Shown here: in pieces, positions 35,531 to 45,455 of the stretch
Layout: every line of letters begins with the position of its first letter
Numbering within the stretch: position 1 is the first letter of the stretch
Assembly (NCBI RefSeq): GCF_000013205.1
Contig: NC_007775.1
Location: 868,001 to 932,000 of the forward strand
Direction of reading: 5' to 3'
Length of the DNA: 64,000 nucleotides
Origin: Synechococcus sp. JA-3-3Ab
Lineage (GTDB): Bacteria; Cyanobacteriota; Cyanobacteriia; Thermostichales; Thermostichaceae
Position numbers and translations under genes: made by a program
The notes under the pieces: generated by a model
Database searches by the model: none
What the model was told of the DNA's origin: nothing
What the model saw: the letters and a program-made list of their open reading frames with translations, nothing else

Positions 35531-36487
35531 ATGGCGTTTCCTCCAACGGCGGCTTGCTCTGGGCAAAACAACTCAACAGATTGGGGATCCCTGCCCCATG
35601 GCGGCTATCACTGGGATGGCTGCACAGAGCGGTTTTTTGAGGGCTGGTACAGCCGCGTCACCTTGCCCGGGGATCCGCCCATTAGCTTTGCCTTCATGTA
35701 CGCCATCGACCCCAGGCGGGGAGGCATGGCGCAGGTGTTGGGGCCGGAGGAGGAGTTGCATTGGCGCACCTTCCCCAATCCCCGCCGCTTTTGGGCCAGT
35801 TGGCGGCACCTGGCCTTGGGGCACGCTGGCGGGCCAGGCGAGAGCTGGCGAGGGCTGCAGGAGCCCCTCACCTTCTTCCAACACACCGCCAGCGGCTACC
35901 AATACACCGCCCGCCTCAACCAGGGGATCCTGCCAGATCCTGTCAGAGGCGAGGCCATCCGCTGGCTCTATCGCATTCAACTCTGCTCTGCCTACGGGAT
36001 CCCACCCCGAGCCACCATGGGAGCCTGGTCTTATCTGCCCATCTTTGAGCCGGGCTGGCAGATCCTCATGAGCCATGGCTTGGCCACCGGCTGGGTGGAG
36101 TGGCGGGGCAGGCGCTTCGAATTCGAGCAGGCCCCCGCCTACGCCGAAAAAAACTGGGGACAAAGCTTCCCTCGCCGCTGGTTTTGGATCCAGTGCAACG
36201 CCTTTCCCAACCATTCCGGCCTCAGCCTCACCTGCGCCGGAGCCGAGCGGCAGGTGCTCACCCGCCCCGAAGAAGTCGCCCTGATCAGCCTGCACGGCGG
36301 GGGATCCCAGCCTTTTTTGGAGTGGCGGCCCGGCCAAGCTCGGCTAACCTGGCAGGTGGATCCCTGGGGATCCTGGCAGGTGCGCGGCGTTGTACAGGAG
36401 TTCCATTTGTGGATCGGCTGGCCAGACCTGCCATCCCCTGGGATGGATCCCGTCAAGCCCCGAGAGCCTCCTTGGCCGCATACATAA
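35531..36487 (+). CDS. Tocopherol cyclase, C-terminally truncated
   Basis: Tocopherol cyclase (VTE1/Slr1737) closes the chromanol ring of vitamin E. The 318-aa product matches the family from [20 protein letters not shown] through [66 protein letters not shown] and [14 protein letters not shown]. After [16 protein letters not shown] the similarity stops and the protein ends within ~30 unrelated residues. Slr1737 continues ~80 residues further. The 3' end overlaps convergent chlB by 35 bp. It may be a recent pseudogene. Confidence 0.85.
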   Translation: MAFPPTAACSGQNNSTDWGSLPHGGYHWDGCTERFFEGWYSRVTLPGDPPISFAFMYAIDPRRGGMAQVLGPEEELHWRTFPNPRRFWASWRHLALGHAGGPGESWRGLQEPLTFFQHTASGYQYTARLNQGILPDPVRGEAIRWLYRIQLCSAYGIPPRATMGAWSYLPIFEPGWQILMSHGLATGWVEWRGRRFEFEQAPAYAEKNWGQSFPRRWFWIQCNAFPNHSGLSLTCAGAERQVLTRPEEVALISLHGGGSQPFLEWRPGQARLTWQVDPWGSWQVRGVVQEFHLWIGWPDLPSPGMDPVKPREPPWPHT

Positions 36488-37985
36488 CCTCTAGGGTGAT
36501 CTCGGTCAGGCCACGCTCGCGGGCAAATTTTTCGGTGTTGCGTTTCACCTTGCCGCGCACAAAGCCGGGCACTTTGTTCAGCTCCGCCTGGGCTTCTCGC
36601 GTCCAGATGAGATCGGAATCGGCGCTCAGGCTCTTGTGGATCACTTCTTTGGTGTCGTGGCCGCCGAAGACCTCCAGCAGGTGATCCTCCATGCCCAGGG
36701 TAAAGGAGTTGTAGATTAGGTCCACAATTTGGTTGGCGCCCTCATACCCCAAAAAGGGCCGGTAGCCGATGGGAAAATCTTGCACGTGCATGGGCGCCGA
36801 GATTACCCCACAAGGGATCCGCAGCCGCTTGCCCACATGCCGCTCCATCTGGGTGCCGAAGATGGCGGCAGGCTCCACCTGGGCAATGGCATCGGCTACG
36901 CGGGTGTGATCTTCGGTCAGCAGCACCTGATCGCAATACCCGCCCACCTCTGCCTGGAACCACTCGCCATCGTAGGTGCAATAGCTGCCCGCCCAGACCA
37001 CATGAACCCCCATCTCGCGGGCCAGGATCTTGGTGATGGCTGCCGCATGGGTGCAATCCCCAAAGACCACGGCTTTTTTGCCGGTCAGATTTTGGCAATC
37101 GATGGAGCGGGAGAACCAAGCCGCCTGGGAAACGTAGAGGGTCTGCTCCTGGATGTAGGGCTCGTAGTCCACCGGGATCCCTTGCTCGTTGAGAACCTGC
37201 TGGATCTGGCGGATGAAGCGGGCTGTTTCCACCACCCCCATGGGGGTGATCTCCACATAAGGTGTGCCAAACTGCTCCTGCAGGTAGCGAGCCGTCATCG
37301 GCCCCAGTTCCCGGTAGGGCACCACGTTAAACCAGGCCCGCCCCAGGTGCTTGAGATTGTGGACGCTGGCCCCCTGCGGGATCACCAAATTGAGCTCGAT
37401 CCCCAGATCCTGGAGCAGCTTTTTCAACTCCCGCAGATCGTGGGCATGGTGAAAGCCCAGGCTGGAGATGCCGAGGATGTTGCAGGAAGGACGCTCCGTC
37501 CTCCGGGGCGGGCCGCTCAACTCCCCACTTTTGCGGGCTTTGTTGATATAGAACTCCACAATCTGGTGCAGGGTGCGCTCGGCGGCCTGCAACTCGTTGA
37601 CCCGATAGTGGTTGACATCGGCCAGCAGCACGTCACAGCGGCTGGACAACTGCGCCTGCCGCACAAAGTGATGCAGATCCTCCTGCAAAATGCTGGAGGT
37701 GCAGGTGGGGGTAACCACAATGAGATCAGGCTGCTCCTCGCCGTCTTTGCGGACGATGTTGCGAATCACCTTCTCGTCCGATCCCCGCGCCAACACCTGC
37801 CGATCAACGACGCTGGTGGTTACCGGGGTAAAGTCCCGCTCCCGCTCCAGCATGGAACGCATCACGTTGAAATAGTCGTCCCCCAGGGGAGCGTGCATGA
37901 TGCTGTGAACGTTTTTGAAAGAACTGGCCACCCGCAGCGTGCCGATGTGGGCGGGGCCAGCGTACATCCAATAGGCCAATTTCAT
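36453..37985 (-). CDS. chlB: Light-independent protochlorophyllide reductase subunit B
   Basis: ChlB with ChlN forms the nitrogenase-like catalytic tetramer that reduces protochlorophyllide in the dark. The 510-aa protein starts [20 protein letters not shown] (ATG 37985). It shows [17 protein letters not shown] with the [4Fe-4S] ligand Cys, [34 protein letters not shown] and [15 protein letters not shown]. The C-terminal helical PCP-reductase-type domain ([20 protein letters not shown]) is intact. chlN and chlL are not in the window. Normal length. Confidence 0.97.
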   Translation of the reverse strand: MKLAYWMYAGPAHIGTLRVASSFKNVHSIMHAPLGDDYFNVMRSMLERERDFTPVTTSVVDRQVLARGSDEKVIRNIVRKDGEEQPDLIVVTPTCTSSILQEDLHHFVRQAQLSSRCDVLLADVNHYRVNELQAAERTLHQIVEFYINKARKSGELSGPPRRTERPSCNILGISSLGFHHAHDLRELKKLLQDLGIELNLVIPQGASVHNLKHLGRAWFNVVPYRELGPMTARYLQEQFGTPYVEITPMGVVETARFIRQIQQVLNEQGIPVDYEPYIQEQTLYVSQAAWFSRSIDCQNLTGKKAVVFGDCTHAAAITKILAREMGVHVVWAGSYCTYDGEWFQAEVGGYCDQVLLTEDHTRVADAIAQVEPAAIFGTQMERHVGKRLRIPCGVISAPMHVQDFPIGYRPFLGYEGANQIVDLIYNSFTLGMEDHLLEVFGGHDTKEVIHKSLSADSDLIWTREAQAELNKVPGFVRGKVKRNTEKFARERGLTEITLEVMYAAKEALGA

Positions 37986-38569
37986 GGACAGCCTCTCAAA
38001 TGAAAACCGAGGCAAGAGCCGGGATCCCAATCCGCCGCCGACTTCTCACCCGCTGCAAATCTCTTCTGGCATTGTAGAACGCCCGGCAGCCGGGATCCCT
38101 TGGCCGTTATCCTCCGTAACTCCCGGCCACGGCGATTGTAAACATCATCGATCAAAAGCAAAACGGCCCTTTCAAGACAGCGACAATTACGGGGATCCCT
38201 CTACCCTGACTTCAAGGCCTGTTCCATGCTGGAAATAGGGGCAGCAGCCCTGGACTCCGCTTGGCAGCTTGCCGGCGAAGAACCCAATTTCCGTAGCTTT
38301 CGTTACAGATTAACTTTTGAATACAAAATGTGTACCTCTACAAACTTGAGCAGAGATTTTGGGTTACCCAGGCAAGTTTTTGGCCAGCCAAGGCAGACTG
38401 AGTCTGGAGAGAGGCTCTTCTGTTTCCCTGGATACAAACCTGGGCAAAGACCCGGGCAGAAGGGCGTGGCTGCTGGAGAAAGCGAACACCCTTTGAGGTG
38501 TTGAGGTGAAAGGCCATGGGCTCTACCACGATTTCTTGGCAACGTGATCGGAAAGCCCCTCAGGAGCAG
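37986..38569. other. Gap between chlB and the Mo-nitrogenase-C-like gene
   Basis: I see no gene that I can support; frames here are short and featureless. The divergent promoters of chlB and the following gene should both be in this stretch. Confidence 0.5.
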
Positions 38570-38881
38570 ATGGATTCCATGACTGTCACATATCTTAAGT
38601 CTGCGGCTTGCCTGCGCAACTGGCTGCAGGCGCCCTTGCAACCGATTCGAGCGGCAATTGACAGCATTGAAGTTCAGGATCCCCGCTTGGCCCACTTTTT
38701 GTGTCGGTGGATCCCGGCCCGCTGTCCTTTCGAGCGAGATGTGGTGTTGTTTGGCCACAAACTGATGCACATTCCACCGATGTGCAAGCTCAACCCCTTC
38801 TACGATCAAGTAGTAGGGCTGCGCTTCCGGGCTTTGTCGTTTTTGGCAGAACAGGGAGAAGACATCAGCCGCTACCTCTAG
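38570..38881 (+). CDS. Mo-dependent nitrogenase C-terminal-like protein
   Basis: A ~103-aa protein (ATG 38570 behind AGGAG; ATG 38579 and 38516 are alternatives). It matches the cyanobacterial Mo-nitro_C family (PF06967): RNWLQAPLQPIRAAIDSIE, RLAHFLCRWIPARCPFERD and the strongly conserved IPPMCKLNPFYDQVVGLRF. Despite the name, these small proteins occur in non-fixing strains and their function is unknown. It stands alone, divergent from chlB. Confidence 0.8.
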   Translation: MDSMTVTYLKSAACLRNWLQAPLQPIRAAIDSIEVQDPRLAHFLCRWIPARCPFERDVVLFGHKLMHIPPMCKLNPFYDQVVGLRFRALSFLAEQGEDISRYL

Positions 38882-39419
38882 ATCGACTTTCGGTTTGGAT
38901 GATACTCCACATGTATTCACGGAACATAGATTGCTTCTTTTTTCATCAGTGGACGGAGTTTGGGGCGTAGAGCCTTGTCGGCCACAAGGTCGAGGGGGCA
39001 TCCAAGTTTGTCTTCCAAGTAGAAGAGCAGATTGAAGTAACGCTTGGAGTCGACTTTACCAATGAATTTAACTAGGATATCGATGTCGCTGCCGGCTTGA
39101 TCCTCGCCACGAGCAGTTGAGCCAAACAGGGCCAGTCACCGCACACGGCGGGTGTTTATTCTAGCTATCTTTAGGAAGTCGGGTTCAAGGGATCCCTGGC
39201 CGTCCAAAAGCCGTTGAGAAACTATGGCCACTTTAAACCAGATATAAGACACTCTCCAAGGGATCCTCGCCACTACCCAAGCGCTCTGCGCCGCCGGCGC
39301 GTTCGCGACAGTGTTGCGTAGCAATAACGATGTAACAAGCCGTAGTCTGGCCAGAGTGGATCCCGTCAGAGGGGGTTTCCAACTGGATGAAAACGGCGGC
39401 GTTGCTCCTGAAGTTAGGG
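38882..39419 (-). pseudogene. Decayed tandem copy of mntA, hepT end and tamB end
   Basis: This stretch repeats the neighbouring 39763-40410 region. 38917-39136 encodes most of an MntA protein (no start, N terminus missing) with several substitutions relative to the intact gene. Just left of it, a short piece matches hepT. 39151-39371 matches 40147-40366 with about eight differences, and 39371-39420 resembles the tamB 3' end. The best reading is an old tandem duplication with deletions. Confidence 0.8.
39151..39371. repeat. Direct repeat copy A (partner at 40147-40366)
   Basis: About 220 bp shared with 40147-40366 at roughly 96 per cent by eye. It starts at GGTGTTTATTCTAGC and ends at GGATCCCGTCAGA. 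It is part of the duplicated tamB-mntA-hepT segment. Confidence 0.9.
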
Positions 39420-39773
39420 TTAGCAGGGAGAATCGGAGAGACTACGCTTTAGTTTCTGTAAATTGTCAAGCAGTTGGGGCATGTCACTTTGGATGATACT
39501 CCACAAAACGTCGTTGTCTAGAGCAAGATAAGCATGAATGATACGGTTACGAGTGGCAATGAGTTGTCGCCAAGGAATATTTTCGTTCTGGTTACGGACT
39601 TCTGCAGGAATGTGAGTGGCTGCCTCACCAATCAACTCGATGTTTCTCAAGGTCGCATCATAGGTTCGGCGATCCCGTTCAAAGTCTTCTTGAGTGTACC
39701 CCTCTGTGTATTCAAGGACTCGCTTGGCAAATTCAATCATATCATCTAGGTAGAAACGCCATTCACGGGACAT
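39420..39773 (-). CDS. hepT: HepT-type HEPN toxin
   Basis: A 117-aa HEPN (DUF86) protein. The nuclease signature R-x4-H-x-Y is complete as Arg75-NRII-His80-Ala-Tyr82. Preceding helices include YDATLRNIELIGEAATHIP. HepT toxins are RNases; the partner MntA neutralises them by adding AMP to the motif's Tyr. Its ATG overlaps the mntA stop by 11 bp, so the pair is translationally coupled with the antitoxin first. Confidence 0.9.
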   Translation of the reverse strand: MSREWRFYLDDMIEFAKRVLEYTEGYTQEDFERDRRTYDATLRNIELIGEAATHIPAEVRNQNENIPWRQLIATRNRIIHAYLALDNDVLWSIIQSDMPQLLDNLQKLKRSLSDSPC

Positions 39774-40056
39774 AGATTGCTTCTTTTTCTATCAATGGAC
39801 GAAGTTCGGGGCGTAGAGCCTTGTCGGTCACAAGGTCTAGGGGGCATCCAAGTTTGTCTTCCAAGTAGAAGAGCAGACCGAAGTAACGCTTGGAGTCGGC
39901 TTTACCAATAAATTCAACTAGGATATCGATGTCGCTGCCGGCTTGATCCTCGCCACGAGCAGTTGAGCCAAACAGGGCCAGTCGCCGCACACCAAATTGC
40001 TTTTGAATCTCGGCAAATTGCTCGCCGAGCAATTGCAATACTTGTTGTTTCCTCAT
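39763..40056 (-). CDS. mntA: MntA-type minimal nucleotidyltransferase antitoxin
   Basis: A 97-aa nucleotidyltransferase. The active site fits GSx10DxD exactly: Gly30-Ser31, then SDIDILVEF with Asp42 and Asp44. The C-terminal half (DKLGCPLDLVTDKALRPEL) carries the third acidic residue on its strand. It pairs with hepT, overlapping its start. A truncated second copy lies at 38917-39136. Confidence 0.92.
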   Translation of the reverse strand: MRKQQVLQLLGEQFAEIQKQFGVRRLALFGSTARGEDQAGSDIDILVEFIGKADSKRYFGLLFYLEDKLGCPLDLVTDKALRPELRPLIEKEAIYVP

Positions 40057-40361
40057 GGCTGGTCAGATTGGATCATTCACTTGTCAACTCTCCAAGTGGG
40101 AACACAGGTTGGCCGCTTGTTTTGATCTTCCAGGCTCACACAGGCAGGTGTTTATTCTAGCTATCTTTAGGAAGTCGGGTTCAAGGGATCCCTGGCCGTC
40201 CAAAAGCCGTTGAGAAACTATGGCCACTTTAAACCAGATATAAGACACTCTCCAAGGGATCCTCGCCACTACCCAAGCGCTCTGCGCCGCCGACGCATTC
40301 GCGACAGCGTTGCGTAGCAATAACGATGTAACAAACCGTAGTCTGGCCAGAGCGGATCCCG
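40057..40361. repeat. Region upstream of mntA, including direct repeat copy B (40147-40366)
   Basis: 40147-40366 is the partner of 39151-39371. It abuts and just enters the tamB 3' end. The frames found in both copies are near-identical but not gene-like. 40057-40146 is present only here and should carry the mntA-hepT promoter. Confidence 0.8.
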
Positions 40362-43300
40362 TCAGAAGCGGGTCTCGAACTCCAGGGAAAGGACGTTGTT
40401 GCCCTCGAGGTCGGTGGTGGCACGGGTGAGGGTTTGGTCGTTGAGGCGGTAGCGGGCGCTGTAGCGGGTGGGCTGAAAGGGATCCGTCAGGTTGCGCTGC
40501 ACCGAGATGGAAGTAGCCGGCCCCAGATCGCGGGCCACCTCCAGCGCCAGGCCGACTGAGGAGCGTCTGGGGGCACGGGTATCGACCTGGGGAACGGGGC
40601 TGAGGCGAACCTCATCCAAGCCGAGGGTGTCCCGCAGCGTCTCCAACACATCGTTAAGCAAAGCCGTTCCCGCCAGCCCGGCCACCCCTGCTTCGGGGTT
40701 GAGTTGGGCCAAAGCTGTTCCCCCCAACAGGGCGACGATCTCTTGGGGGGAGCGGCTGGGGCTGCTGGAAAGGGTCAGAACGCCGTTGCGGGGATCCGCA
40801 GCCGCAAGCTGGCTGGCCCGCCCGTTGACGTTGGCAAAGATCTCGATGCTCTGCTGCGATCCCGGCAGGTTGCGGTTGGTGTCGAAGGGGGACAGATCCT
40901 GGGGAAAGCGATAGACCTCGAAGGCTTGGGTCACCAGGCGCAGGTTTAAGAAAGGATCGAAGGGGTTGTCCAGGTCAAAGGTGGCGGTGTTGGGGCGGGA
41001 GCGATCCAGGCGAAAGTTGGCAATGGGCAGGCTGACGCGGCCTCGCTCCAGGGCGATGGTGCCCGCCGGACGCAGGTCTTGGGGAGTGCCGAACAGGCGC
41101 AAGCTGCCGCTGGCGTGGAATTCAAACAGGTTGGGCCGCTGCACGCGGATCCCGGGCCCCAAAACCAGCTCCAGGCCGTTGAGCCGCGGCTGCCAAAAGG
41201 GATCCGCCTGAGTCGAGTCTGCGGGAGCTGCCGCCGCTTCCCCTTTTTCAGGGCGGGGGCTGGCATCTACGATCCCTTGGGAGACCTCCAGGCGCCCCTC
41301 GAGCAAAGGCCGCAGCAGCAGGCCGCCCACCACCACCTCCCCCTGCAGGCGGCCTGTGTAGAGGTTGGGCAGGGTGAGCTGGATCCCTTGCAGTTGCAGC
41401 GTTAGGGGTGGCGAGGTCTCGTCCATCTGCAGGGCGCCGCGGGAGTTGACGGGCAAAAAGCCGTTGGCCAAGAGGGATCCGCCCCCCAACTGGCCCTGCA
41501 GCTCCCGCACCTCCAATTGGTTGAGGTTAAAGAAAATTTGGCCGGTCAGGTCGGTGATGGGCTCCGGCAGGGCGGCCAACTTGAGGATCCCGGAGCTAAG
41601 GCTGAGGTTCCCCTGCAGGCTGGGCTCTCGCAAGCTGCCGCGGATGGCCAGCTCCAGTTGGCTTTGGCCCCCTTCCCAGCGCACCTGGTCGGTGAGGAGG
41701 TTGATCAGGCGCAGGCCGCCATTCTCGGCTTGCAGGGTGAGGTCGATCTGATCCGATGCGGCCCGCACCTCCGCAAAGGGCAGGGTGTAGGGCACCAGGC
41801 CGGAAAGGCGGATCGGCTCGTCGCCGTTGGCCAGCAGGGCGCCCTCCAGGCGCAGTTGACCCTGGTTGTAGTCAAATTGTCCCCCCACCTCCCGCAGCGG
41901 CACCTGGTTGATCTGGGCGTTGACCACCGTCAGGGAGCCGCGGGCCCGGGGATCCCGCAGGTTGCCTGCCAGTTCCACATCCAGGTTGAGATCTCCCTGC
42001 AGCTCCAGCTCGTCCGGCAGGAAGCGATCCAGCAAAGCCAGAGGAAATGCTTGGATTTGCAGGGATCCCGACTGTTCCTCCAGGCCCACCTTGCCAGAGA
42101 ACAGGGCCTGGCGTTCGCCACTGCGCAACAGCAGCGGCTGCAGCACCACCGCCCCTTCGACCAGGCTGCCGCTGGCGGTGAGGCTCTCGATGCTGAACTC
42201 CTGGGCCTGCCAATTCTGGCCCTCGAGCTGAAAGCTGACGCTGGGCCGGTTGAGGTTGCCGACCAGGCTGACGCTGGCCTGAAATTCCCCCTGCAGGCTG
42301 GTGGGCGGCGGGATGCGGGGATCCATACGGCTGGCCAGGGCCCCCAGGTGGGCGGCCAGGATCTGGGCGTAGTACTCCAGTTGTTGCAGCAGCGGATAGC
42401 CGGGCAGGCCGACCGGCTCTGTCTCTAACACAGCGGCAGGGCCCAAAGGTGGCAGCCGAAAACCGCGGCTGGTGATATCGCTCCACTCCCGCCACTTGAA
42501 AGTAGAGACGATATCTTCCAAGCGGCCTTGACGGGTGCTGATCTGCAGGTCGATTTGGGGAATGGGGACTTCCGAGGTGGGATCCAAAGCAGCCTGGAGA
42601 GAGGTTGCCGGCAGCTCCAAAGTGCCGCTGGCGGTGTAGAGGCTCTCGAACAGCTCCAGTTGGGCTTGGGCAAGGGTCAGGCGAGCGGGGCGGGAGTCGT
42701 CGCTGGGGCGATAATCGAAATCCACTGAGAGGCCCTGCACCGCGAGATCGCCTAGCCGCAGCCCCTCGACCGCAGCTCGACCTCGAGCGGCGCCACTGGC
42801 CAGGTCAAGCGCCACCTCCCCATTGAGGGTTCCGCCCAGGCCAGCCCAGGGCCCGGCAGCCAACCCTCCCAGCAAAGCCAGCGGCAACTGGCTTGCCGTC
42901 ACCTGCAGTTCATCTTGCTGGCGTTGGCCGCGCACTTCCGCCTCGCCCCGCCGCACCTGGAATTGCACAGGCCGAAACTGGGGATCCAACTGCAGCGCCA
43001 GCCGCTCCCGCGCCCCCACTAGCTCCACCGCCGTCCCCTGGGCAGACCAGCTAAAGGGCCCGGCCAAGTCGGCAAAGGCCACCTCCCCCACCTGCAAGCC
43101 GCGCAACTGCGCCTCGCCAGCCACCTGCAGGTTGTCCGGAGAGCCGCGGATCTGCCCGGATCCCTGCAGCACCCCCTGCAGCAGTGGCGGCAGGCCGGGC
43201 ACTTCCGCCAGGGGGATCCCGTCAGCGGCAAAGCTCAGGTCCAGGGATCCCACCTGCAGCGTCTGGGGATCCACCGGGATCTCTCCCTCTACTCTGGCCA

Positions 43301-45260
43301 AGCGGGCGGTGTCGGCCAAGATCTCTGCCTGCTGGATACGCAAGCCAGATCCTTCCCAAGCTACCTGGCCGCGGATGCCGTCAACCCATTGCACTCCCCT
43401 CTCTCCCAAAGGCTGGGACAGGGCTAGCGACCCTTGCGCCCGCAACGCCGCCAGGAAACCCACCTCCGCCGCCTCCCCTGTGTCCACCTGCGCCATCAGC
43501 TCACCAGAGAGGGATCCCGGCCACTGCGGGTTAAAAAAGGCCAGCGGCAGATCCTGGGGAGCCACTTGGGCTTGGACTTGCCCTCCCGCCCACCGCCCCG
43601 CCACCTGGGCCCGGCCCCCGCCCAGCTCCAACACCGCCTGCGGCACCTGTACCGCCCACCCCTCGGCCTCGGGCAAGATCTGCAGCTGTCCTCTGCCGGC
43701 AATCTCTCCTCCTTGGGTTGTCCAGGTGGCCTCCACCTGGGGCCGGGATCCCGCCAGCGCCACCTGCACCTGGGCACTTACCGGCCCCAGCTCGCCCCGC
43801 CGCGGCAGGTTGAGGTCGTAGAGAGCCAGCACCTGCTCTACATCGGCCCCAGTGACCTGGAGATCGAACCGGCCTGCTAAGCCGGCAGCCCATTGCAGTT
43901 GTCCGGATCCCTGGATCCGCCCGCCGGCGGCCTTCAGGTCGATTTCCTCAAAGGCCAAGGTTTGATCGGCCAAGCGGAAGCCAAAAGCATATTCCGGCAC
44001 CGGCAGGCGATCCACCCGCCCCGGCGAGATCCCTCGCAACTGCCCTTGGATCTGCGGCCCATTCAGCGGCCCGGTGACCCTCAGGGATCCCGCCACCACC
44101 CCTTCCGCCGGCAGCTCAACGTTGAAAGTCTCCTGGATCTGCTGCAGGCTGGCCGGGGCAATAGCGGCTTGCAGATCCAATCCCTCCTTGTCGCCGAAGA
44201 CAATGGAGCCGTTGAGATCTTCAAAAGCAAGCTGGCCAAAACGACCGCTCACCCCCTGCAGTTCCAGCTCCTCTAGGGTAAAGCGAACGGAGCCCTTCAC
44301 CTCTTCAAAAGGATGGGGCAACCTCTCCAGCCCCAGCCGCGCCTGCTGAACCTGGGCTTGCCCCGTCAACTCCCAAGGGCGTTCTCCTCCCCAGAGGACT
44401 TGCAGATCCAGACTGGCTTCCCCTTCCACCTCAGTCAAGGGCGCCGCCGGCAAGACGCTGGGCAGCAGCTCCAAAGGCAGGCGCCGAGCGGCCAGCGTCA
44501 CCGAGCCAGAAGCCTGGGCGAAATCCGCCACCCCCCGGAGCTGCAGGGGGTAGCCCCCTTCCCCCTCCAGAGAGCGCAGCGCCGCCGAGAGCTGGAAACT
44601 GGCCCGACCCCCTCCCTCCTCCCCCGGCGGGGCACTCAGCCACACCTGCGCCTGGCCCTGCAACTGCTCAAACCGGCGCCGCTCTCCCACTAAGGGAATA
44701 GCCGTCAGGGATCCCCCCTGCAAACGGATGTTCAGCCCCTGCAAGGGCAGGGATCCCTCGCCTTCTGGCAGTTGAAACTGCACGTCTGCCCAGCCGCGAT
44801 CCAGCGTCTCCATCAGCAGCAGTTGCGGCTGATTCAGGGTAATATTGAGCACCCACTCCCCCGTCTGCAGCCAGGTCCAGAAGTCGGGGCTGAGGTCGAT
44901 GGAGCCGATGCTGGCCAGATGTTCGATGTGGCTTTCCCCTAGCCTCACCTGCCAAGGGGCTACAAACCTTACCTCCCCCAATTCCACCTGCCGGCGCATC
45001 GCCTGCGAGAGGGTAGCTTCCACCTGGGGCAGCACCCGATCTTGAAAGTAGGCCCCGATTCCCCAGGCAGCCCCAAAAGCGGCAGCCGTCAAGCCCAAAC
45101 CCAGCCCCGCCACCATCCAGGTGCCGGGGGGAAGGGAAAAGCGTCGCCGCTGCCCCTCTTGCTCCTGCCGATCCTCTCCCAACGCTCGCCCCTCAGGGAT
45201 CCCAACCACCCCACTTGAGAAGCCCTGTCTGGCCCGCAGGCCGGCCTCCTTGGGGAACAT
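40362..45260 (-). CDS. TamB-like giant envelope protein (DUF490)
   Basis: A 1632-aa protein with one N-terminal membrane anchor (GLGLGLTAAAFGAAWGIGAYF) and a very long beta-rich periplasmic part of repeated groove-forming strands. The C-terminal DUF490/TamB domain contains RVSLPIANFRLDRSRPNTAT, NPFDPFLNLRLVTQAFEVY and QEIVALLGGTALAQLN. TamB family proteins bridge inner and outer membranes and move lipids or help outer-membrane protein assembly. I place the start at ATG 45260; the frame stays open to 45500. Its 3' end was duplicated together with mntA-hepT. Confidence 0.88.
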   Translation of the reverse strand: MFPKEAGLRARQGFSSGVVGIPEGRALGEDRQEQEGQRRRFSLPPGTWMVAGLGLGLTAAAFGAAWGIGAYFQDRVLPQVEATLSQAMRRQVELGEVRFVAPWQVRLGESHIEHLASIGSIDLSPDFWTWLQTGEWVLNITLNQPQLLLMETLDRGWADVQFQLPEGEGSLPLQGLNIRLQGGSLTAIPLVGERRRFEQLQGQAQVWLSAPPGEEGGGRASFQLSAALRSLEGEGGYPLQLRGVADFAQASGSVTLAARRLPLELLPSVLPAAPLTEVEGEASLDLQVLWGGERPWELTGQAQVQQARLGLERLPHPFEEVKGSVRFTLEELELQGVSGRFGQLAFEDLNGSIVFGDKEGLDLQAAIAPASLQQIQETFNVELPAEGVVAGSLRVTGPLNGPQIQGQLRGISPGRVDRLPVPEYAFGFRLADQTLAFEEIDLKAAGGRIQGSGQLQWAAGLAGRFDLQVTGADVEQVLALYDLNLPRRGELGPVSAQVQVALAGSRPQVEATWTTQGGEIAGRGQLQILPEAEGWAVQVPQAVLELGGGRAQVAGRWAGGQVQAQVAPQDLPLAFFNPQWPGSLSGELMAQVDTGEAAEVGFLAALRAQGSLALSQPLGERGVQWVDGIRGQVAWEGSGLRIQQAEILADTARLARVEGEIPVDPQTLQVGSLDLSFAADGIPLAEVPGLPPLLQGVLQGSGQIRGSPDNLQVAGEAQLRGLQVGEVAFADLAGPFSWSAQGTAVELVGARERLALQLDPQFRPVQFQVRRGEAEVRGQRQQDELQVTASQLPLALLGGLAAGPWAGLGGTLNGEVALDLASGAARGRAAVEGLRLGDLAVQGLSVDFDYRPSDDSRPARLTLAQAQLELFESLYTASGTLELPATSLQAALDPTSEVPIPQIDLQISTRQGRLEDIVSTFKWREWSDITSRGFRLPPLGPAAVLETEPVGLPGYPLLQQLEYYAQILAAHLGALASRMDPRIPPPTSLQGEFQASVSLVGNLNRPSVSFQLEGQNWQAQEFSIESLTASGSLVEGAVVLQPLLLRSGERQALFSGKVGLEEQSGSLQIQAFPLALLDRFLPDELELQGDLNLDVELAGNLRDPRARGSLTVVNAQINQVPLREVGGQFDYNQGQLRLEGALLANGDEPIRLSGLVPYTLPFAEVRAASDQIDLTLQAENGGLRLINLLTDQVRWEGGQSQLELAIRGSLREPSLQGNLSLSSGILKLAALPEPITDLTGQIFFNLNQLEVRELQGQLGGGSLLANGFLPVNSRGALQMDETSPPLTLQLQGIQLTLPNLYTGRLQGEVVVGGLLLRPLLEGRLEVSQGIVDASPRPEKGEAAAAPADSTQADPFWQPRLNGLELVLGPGIRVQRPNLFEFHASGSLRLFGTPQDLRPAGTIALERGRVSLPIANFRLDRSRPNTATFDLDNPFDPFLNLRLVTQAFEVYRFPQDLSPFDTNRNLPGSQQSIEIFANVNGRASQLAAADPRNGVLTLSSSPSRSPQEIVALLGGTALAQLNPEAGVAGLAGTALLNDVLETLRDTLGLDEVRLSPVPQVDTRAPRRSSVGLALEVARDLGPATSISVQRNLTDPFQPTRYSARYRLNDQTLTRATTDLEGNNVLSLEFETRF

Positions 45261-45455
45261 CAAAAACTGCCCCCATCCTACCCAAGGACTCCCGCCTTGC
45301 CACGAGGGGCCAAAAAGCAGGGATCCCTGCCCCCAGCCGCAATCCCCTGCCCGCGGAAAAATACCGTCTCGCCAAGGGAGTAGGGATGCTAAGCTATCTC
45401 CACGCCCGAGATCGGGCCTCAACCCTCTGTCGAGATAGATAAAAGGAGAAAAGCC

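Noticed and set aside
39136-40320. Paired near-identical frames (39136-39324 and 40084-40320) as duplicated genes
   Set aside because: They coincide with the 220-bp direct repeat and show no protein family or ribosome site.
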